Assembly (NCBI GenBank): GCA_038318895.1
Contig: JBBQCS010000001.1
Span: 66,968-130,967 of the forward strand
Direction of reading: 5' to 3'
Length of the DNA stretch: 64,000 nt
DNA from: UBA11222 sp030652895
GTDB lineage: Bacteria; Pseudomonadota; Alphaproteobacteria; UBA11222
Both the position numbers and the translations under genes were made by a program. The notes beneath the pieces are model-generated. The model saw only the letters and a program-made list of their open reading frames with translations, was not told the origin of the DNA and searched no databases. Of this stretch, positions 61,739 to 64,000 are shown in pieces (position 1 is the first letter of the stretch; each line of letters begins with the position of its first letter).

Positions 61739-62704
61739 CTATTCAGCGGCGTTCTGGGTGGAGGATGCCTGCGCCTTGCGGGCAAGATGCCGCTCCTTCA
61801 GGATGGCAACCGCTTTATTCAGCGTGTCCTTGCTGGGCCCGCCCGCGCTTAGCGTGGATATCTCATCGATTTCGGCCTGGGTAAAGCCCGCATCCAGACG
61901 ATCCTGTTCGGCAATCCGGATGGCTGCGTCCGAGCGCGAACTGCGCGCGCCGCCAAAGCTGAAACGCTTGTCGACTTCGCGGCGGAAATCCTGTGTGCGT
62001 TTGAGATATTCCGGGTCCCCCTTGGTGAACTCCTTCACCCATTCGCTGCCAAAACGCACATGGGTGATTTCATCGGCCAGCACAAAATCCATCGCCTGTT
62101 TCATGGTTTCGTCGCCAGACGCCTCGCCATAACGGATCATGTCGCGGAACACGTCGCAGGCCAGCCCTTCCAGGCCGCGGTTAACGCCCGCCACCCGCAT
62201 GGCCGGATCTTCCGAACAGGCGGCTTCGAACAGGAAGGTGCTTTCGGGATATTGGCCGATTTCACCACCCACATGCGCGAGGATCTTTTCCTGAATCTGC
62301 ACATGGCGGGCTTCGTCCCAGGACTGACGGGCCATATTCATCTTGAATTCCCACGGGGCTTCGGGGAAATCCCACAGGGAACGCGCGGCGCCTTCCAGCG
62401 CCTGTAATTCACCGACCAGAATGCCATGCACACGCAGCCGCAGCCGTTCCATTAATTTGGGGTCGTCGGCGCGAATCGGCTCATTCAGGATCACGAGCTG
62501 ATAGGCCGGGCCATATTCTTCATAGAGCGGCTCGGCCGCTGTGCCGCGGGTCGCCGCCTCGATCAGCGGATCAAACTTCTCAAACACGTCCACCACCGCA
62601 TCGACCTCGTCGGGCAACATTGACATCAGATTATTGGCGGCACTGTCCTGGCGGATAAACCGGCTGTCGCGGGCTAACTCATCATAATGGATAAAGCGTT
62701 TCAT
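61739..62704 (-). CDS. Ferritin-like diiron-type protein (DUF455-like)
   Basis: A 321-aa protein with ligands in the order of a four-helix diiron protein: Glu in VGELQALEGAARS (99/104), E131 and H134 in DEARHVQ, E179 in RGLEGLACD, E212 and H215 in DEITHVRFG. The arrangement matches ferritin-like proteins of the DUF455 kind. The role (oxygenase, desaturase-type or peroxide handling) is not known. Following the ferritin-like core comes an Ala/Arg-rich tail (residues 250-321). It is divergent from dapF. Confidence 0.78.
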   Translation of the reverse strand: MKRFIHYDELARDSRFIRQDSAANNLMSMLPDEVDAVVDVFEKFDPLIEAATRGTAAEPLYEEYGPAYQLVILNEPIRADDPKLMERLRLRVHGILVGELQALEGAARSLWDFPEAPWEFKMNMARQSWDEARHVQIQEKILAHVGGEIGQYPESTFLFEAACSEDPAMRVAGVNRGLEGLACDVFRDMIRYGEASGDETMKQAMDFVLADEITHVRFGSEWVKEFTKGDPEYLKRTQDFRREVDKRFSFGGARSSRSDAAIRIAEQDRLDAGFTQAEIDEISTLSAGGPSKDTLNKAVAILKERHLARKAQASSTQNAAE

Positions 62705-62871
62705 GGGGGCGTCCTCTCTCCATAGGGTCAGTGACCTTCATTTATGTGAGCCACTCTAATACACAGACATTACTAAATCTCAAAAGAGTGGTCTATTGTT
62801 AAATCTGCTTAGAAAACTATTTAGGTCGAACGCGCTGGATTTACCATGGCCGGAAGGCCTATATAACGGCC

Positions 62872-63735
62872 ATGACCGCGACTTCTTTCATAAAAATGCA
62901 CGGGCTGGGCAATGATTTCGTGATCATCGACCTGCGCCAGCAAACGCTTGCCGTTGATCCGGCGCTTATCCGGCGGATCACAGACAGACGGCGCGGTGTG
63001 GGCGGCGATATGCTGATCACCATGGGGCCACCGCGCAACCCGCGCGCCCAGATTTTCATGGGAATCTATAATGCAGATGGCAGCGAGGTTAACGCCTGTG
63101 GCAACGCCAATCGCTGCATCGCGCGGCTGATGATGGAAGAAACCGGAAAACAGCAGATAATGATCGAAACCAATGCGGGGCTGCTGCAGTGCTGGGCCGG
63201 GGAAGGGGGGCTGATCACCGTAGATATGGGCGCGCCGAAATTCGAATGGCAAGACATTCCCCTGGAGGAGCGTATGGACACGCGCGGCATCGATATCAAG
63301 ATCGGCCCCATCGACAGCCCCGTTCTGGCCTTTCCCAGCGCGGTCAATATGGGTAATCCGCATTGTATATTCTTTGTCCCGGATATCGCCGCCCATGATC
63401 CCGAACGTATCGGGCCGCTGGTGGAAAACCATCTACTGTTTCCAGAGCGCACCAATGTCGGCTTTGCGCAGATCCGCGCGCGCAATGACATTCGCTTACG
63501 GGTGTGGGAGCGCGGCGTTGGGGTGACGCAGGCCTGCGGCACTGCGGCGTGCGCCGTTGTCGCCGCCGCTGCGCGCACCGGCAAGAATCTGGCGGACCGT
63601 AAAGTGCGGGTGGAACTGGACGGCGGCGTACTGGAGATTGACTGGCGCGAAGCCGACGATCACATCTATATGACCGGCCCCGCCACACATAGCTTTCGCG
63701 GTATGCTTGCCGTGGAACTGGTCGCAGAACCATGA
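62872..63735 (+). CDS. dapF: Diaminopimelate epimerase
   Basis: DapF converts LL-DAP to meso-DAP for lysine and peptidoglycan. The 287-aa protein has FIKMHGLGNDFVIID, the first catalytic Cys in EVNACGNANRCIARLM (usually CGNxTRC or CGNxARC), MGNPHCIFFV and the second Cys in TQACGTAACAVVAAA. Its stop overlaps the ATG of mtaB (ATGA), the usual alphaproteobacterial order. Confidence 0.95.
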   Translation: MTATSFIKMHGLGNDFVIIDLRQQTLAVDPALIRRITDRRRGVGGDMLITMGPPRNPRAQIFMGIYNADGSEVNACGNANRCIARLMMEETGKQQIMIETNAGLLQCWAGEGGLITVDMGAPKFEWQDIPLEERMDTRGIDIKIGPIDSPVLAFPSAVNMGNPHCIFFVPDIAAHDPERIGPLVENHLLFPERTNVGFAQIRARNDIRLRVWERGVGVTQACGTAACAVVAAAARTGKNLADRKVRVELDGGVLEIDWREADDHIYMTGPATHSFRGMLAVELVAEP

Positions 63736-64000
63736 ACGGCGCACAGGTTATCAATTTCGGCTGCCGTCTCAATCAATATGAAGCCGAGGTGATGCGCAAT
63801 CGCGCGCATGACGCGGGACTTGAAAACGCCATCATCATCAATAGCTGTGCGGTAACCGCCGAGGCCACCCGTCAGGCCCGTCAGGCGGTGCGCAAGGCGC
63901 GCCGCGATCATGCGGATGCGCGCATAATTGTTACAGGCTGCGCCGCCCAAATCGAACCGCAACGCTTTGCCGATATGCCCGAGGTTGATCTCGTGCTCGG
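63732..64000 (+). CDS. mtaB: tRNA t6A methylthiotransferase MtaB, N-terminal part
   Basis: The first 89 residues of a methylthiotransferase of the MiaB/MtaB/RimO group: VINFGCRLNQYEAEVM with the first cluster Cys, NSCAVTAEATRQARQAVRKARRDH with the second and VTGCAAQIEPQ with the third. The CRLN form and the coupling to dapF point to MtaB, which adds 2-methylthio to t6A37 of tRNA. The radical-SAM motif lies beyond the window's end. Confidence 0.92.
   Translation, partial: MNGAQVINFGCRLNQYEAEVMRNRAHDAGLENAIIINSCAVTAEATRQARQAVRKARRDHADARIIVTGCAAQIEPQRFADMPEVDLVL

Overview
The window looks like the chromosome of an alphaproteobacterium, probably a free-living Rhodospirillales-type organism. The argument is gene order and content: mdh-sucC-sucD-sucA-sucB-lpd in one head-to-tail TCA block; ffh-rpsP-rimM-trmD-rplS followed by leuC-leuD-leuB-asd; a YbjN-domain gene coupled to proC; dapF coupled to mtaB; hisZ coupled to hisG; and gltB next to gltD. 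Coding density is high. GTG and TTG starts and 1-4 base stop/start overlaps are common. I see no insertion sequence, integrase, phage gene or CRISPR array.

Layout. 1-508: 3' end of cobD (cobalamin). 619-4781: catabolic run of CoA-transferase, thiamine-diphosphate 2-hydroxyacyl-CoA lyase-type enzyme and MFS carrier. 4819-8073: BKACE-type Zn enzyme (minus), then an amidohydrolase and an isocitrate/isopropylmalate dehydrogenase-like gene (plus). 8196-9789: host-attachment-type protein and site-2 protease (minus). 9928-12170: cobalamin genes bluB, cbiX, cobA. 12167-14794: an orphan gene, a DUF1232 protein, a type-II 3-hydroxyacyl-CoA dehydrogenase-like SDR and mscL. 14867-17743: two tandem paralogous amidohydrolases sharing an operator-like box, then a dead acyl-CoA synthetase fragment. 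17993-28862: housekeeping and accessory genes (YbjN, proC, ispE, TPR lipoprotein, PPi-type phosphofructokinase, aguB, a TipF-like degenerate EAL protein, a HAD phosphatase, glcE, an SDR). 28898-31056: hisZ-hisG. 31188-40035: TCA block. 40232-40305: tRNA-Gly(CCC). 40587-49085: CinA-type deamidase, SRP/ribosome maturation genes, leucine and aspartate-semialdehyde genes. 49193-55259: glutamate synthase. 55541-60848: methyltransferase, SRPBCC protein, surface antigen, LLM flavin oxidoreductase and a Baeyer-Villiger-type monooxygenase. 61047-62704: a ferritin-like diiron protein with a degenerate partner. 62872-64000: dapF and the start of mtaB.

How it fits together. The conserved blocks supply central metabolism (2-oxoglutarate to oxaloacetate, glutamate, leucine, histidine, DAP precursors, isoprenoids) and translation. 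Between them lie degradative genes: three PF04909-type amidohydrolases, CoA-transferase plus acyl-CoA lyase, BKACE, SDRs, LLM and BVMO enzymes. These suggest an organism that degrades organic acids, ketones or cyclic compounds and feeds acyl-CoA or C1-CoA products to the TCA cycle. The actual substrates cannot be read from sequence.

No wholly new multi-gene system is proven here. The best candidates for follow-up are the tandem amidohydrolases with a shared operator-like box, the ferritin-like pair, the degenerate EAL protein, the HACL-like enzyme with an altered active-site loop, and the terminator-like hairpin just upstream of ffh.
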